Positions 63,020 to 64,000 of a stretch of 64,000 nt of DNA are shown here, piece by piece. The stretch lies in assembly GCA_963752755.1 (NCBI GenBank), contig CAVVZJ010000017.1, forward strand, positions 186,001-250,000, in the 5' to 3' direction. The stretch is from CAVVZJ01 sp963752755 (GTDB taxonomy: Bacteria; Planctomycetota; Planctomycetia; Isosphaerales; Isosphaeraceae). The translations under genes were made by a program, and so were the position numbers. The notes below the pieces were generated by a model. The model searched no databases. It saw only the letters and a list, made by a program, of their open reading frames with translations, and was not told the origin of the DNA. The stretch's first letter is position 1. The number at the start of each line of letters is the position of its first letter.

Positions 63020-64000
63020 TCATCCGGCAAGTCCCCTGACTCCGGGTACGGCCGCGATGCCGGGGCGGCGTCGCGGCCGGTGTCTCCGGCGCCGGCCCCA
63101 GACGAACGGGTGGCGGTGCCAGTTCCAGTAGGCCGTCGCCTCCTCGATCGCCCGGCAGACCTCCTCCCACGTCTCGAACCGACGCCCCTTCAGGGCCAGG
63201 CTCCGCAGCCCCTTCCACCAGGGCTCGATCAGGTTCAGGTACGCCGCGTACTTCGGCTGGAACACGAATTCCCAGCGCGGGTGGGCCAACGCGAACAGCA
63301 GCACGTCGGTCGCCCGGTGGGCGCTGAGGTTGTCGACGATCGCGTAGACCCGCCCGACCTCCGCCGGCACCCAGGACTCGGCGTGGGCCAGGAAGTCGGC
63401 CCAGTTGGCGGCGCTGCGGCTGGGATACGGGCGCGTCAACGCCTCGCCGGTGGCCGGGCGGAAGGCGCCGAAGAGGTATCCCTTGCCGCGCCGCCCGTAG
63501 TCGATCTCTTGCTTGGCGCGTCCGGCCGGCCGGCCTCGGCCATCGGCGTCGCCTCGGGGCTCGACGCGGACGAGCTGTCGGCCCGGGAAGCTCTTGGCCG
63601 ACTCCGGCCCCATCTCGTCGAGGCAGACGACAACCGAGCCCGCCGGCGGGTCCGTGTAGAGCCGCTCGATCGCCCCCTTTTTTCGGCGAAGTCGGGGTCG
63701 ACCCGCTCGCCGAACCACGTCTCCTGCTTCCGCCAGCGGAGGCCCTCCTCCGTGAGGACCTCGTCGATGCGGCTCCGCTTGATGGCCAGGCCCTTCTGCT
63801 CGCTGAGGTAGGCCTGGAGGCGGTCCAGCGTCCAGCAGCCGAACGGCAGGCCGAGGGCCTTGGGGTCGGTCAGCGCCGCGGCGACGCCCTCGGCCCGCTG
63901 TGCCGCGGTGTAGGTCGGGGGCCGGCCGGCGCGGGGCCGCTCCTGGAGGCCGGCGACCCCCTGGTCGTTGAAGCGGCGGACCCAGGCATAGACCGTGGGG
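63020..64000 (-). pseudogene. IS630-family transposase, 5' end beyond the window, one frameshift
   Basis: From the window edge the reading is VYAWVRRFNDQGVAGLQERP, RAGRPPTYTAAQRAEGVAAA (HTH) and RSRIDEVLTEEGLRWRKQET, WFGERVDPDFAEK. A shift in the A6 run (plus-strand T6 at 63679-63684) leads to GSVVVCLDEMGPESAKSFPG (Asp), GRVYAIVDNLSAHRATDVLL (Asp) and PKYAAYLNLIEPWWKGLRSL (Glu), ending at 63020. Adding one A would restore the frame. It is a different subgroup from the two intact IS630 genes at 34830 and 40176. Confidence 0.8.

Overview
The window is GC-rich DNA from a planctomycete, most likely the Isosphaeraceae. The evidence is a diheme DUF1587/1592/1588/1585-type cytochrome coupled to a DUF1552 protein, a CcsA-type cytochrome c assembly factor, CheB/CheR/PAS fusions, and transposase families common in that group (ISAzo13, IS701, IS630, large serine recombinases). 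No rRNA and no CRISPR array was seen. Two tRNA genes are present: Arg-UCU at 23.1 kb and Thr-CGU at 57.8 kb.

Layout. 0-4.2 kb: an IS4 transposase cut by the window edge, an amber-interrupted tyrosine integrase, an IS3 element and a truncated gene end. 4.2-10.7 kb: host genes, namely a GT4 glycosyltransferase, a GNAT acetyltransferase, an Nramp metal transporter with a universal-stress-protein tail, and three secreted Gly/Tyr-rich proteins in a row. 10.7-23.0 kb: a signalling block with a PAS/GAF/HD-GYP/GGDEF c-di-GMP enzyme on the minus strand, then CheB, a CheB-CheR-PAS fusion and a hybrid histidine kinase on the plus strand. Almost every gene in this block carries apparent single-base frameshifts. 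23.1-32.2 kb: tRNA-Arg, an integrase stump and a stack of nested insertion sequences. An IS1595-type transposase gene is split by a 5.56-kb IS66-type element with 21-bp perfect inverted ends and a near-perfect 8-bp target duplication. Inside that element lies a 934-residue fusion of a Cas4/RecB-like (TM0106-type) nuclease, a DEDD-type exonuclease and an IS66-like DDE transposase. Next to it is a 172-bp non-autonomous element with IS1595-type ends and a perfect 8-bp duplication. 32.3-34.6 kb: an S9 prolyl oligopeptidase. 34.7-41.3 kb: IS630, IS701, IS3, IS4 and IS630 end to end. 42.0-48.8 kb: a host cluster of cytochrome c assembly factor, diheme cytochrome and DUF1552 protein. 48.9-64.0 kb: IS701, ISAzo13, IS5, ISAzo13, IS1-like and ISL3-like elements, a 153-bp inverted-repeat element, an integrase relic beside tRNA-Thr, a large serine recombinase and three more transposase genes or relics.

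How it fits together. The host genes form three islands (envelope and metal uptake; chemosensory and c-di-GMP signalling; respiratory or periplasmic cytochrome) separated by insertion-sequence clusters. Several borders can be read to the base from terminal repeats and target duplications, so the order of insertion is partly recoverable. Two features call for caution. Frameshifts are dense, often in homopolymers, and six in-frame stops in otherwise well-preserved frames are all TAG. Either could be biological decay or consensus error.

All family assignments are from reading the sequence and recalled family signatures; no database search was run.
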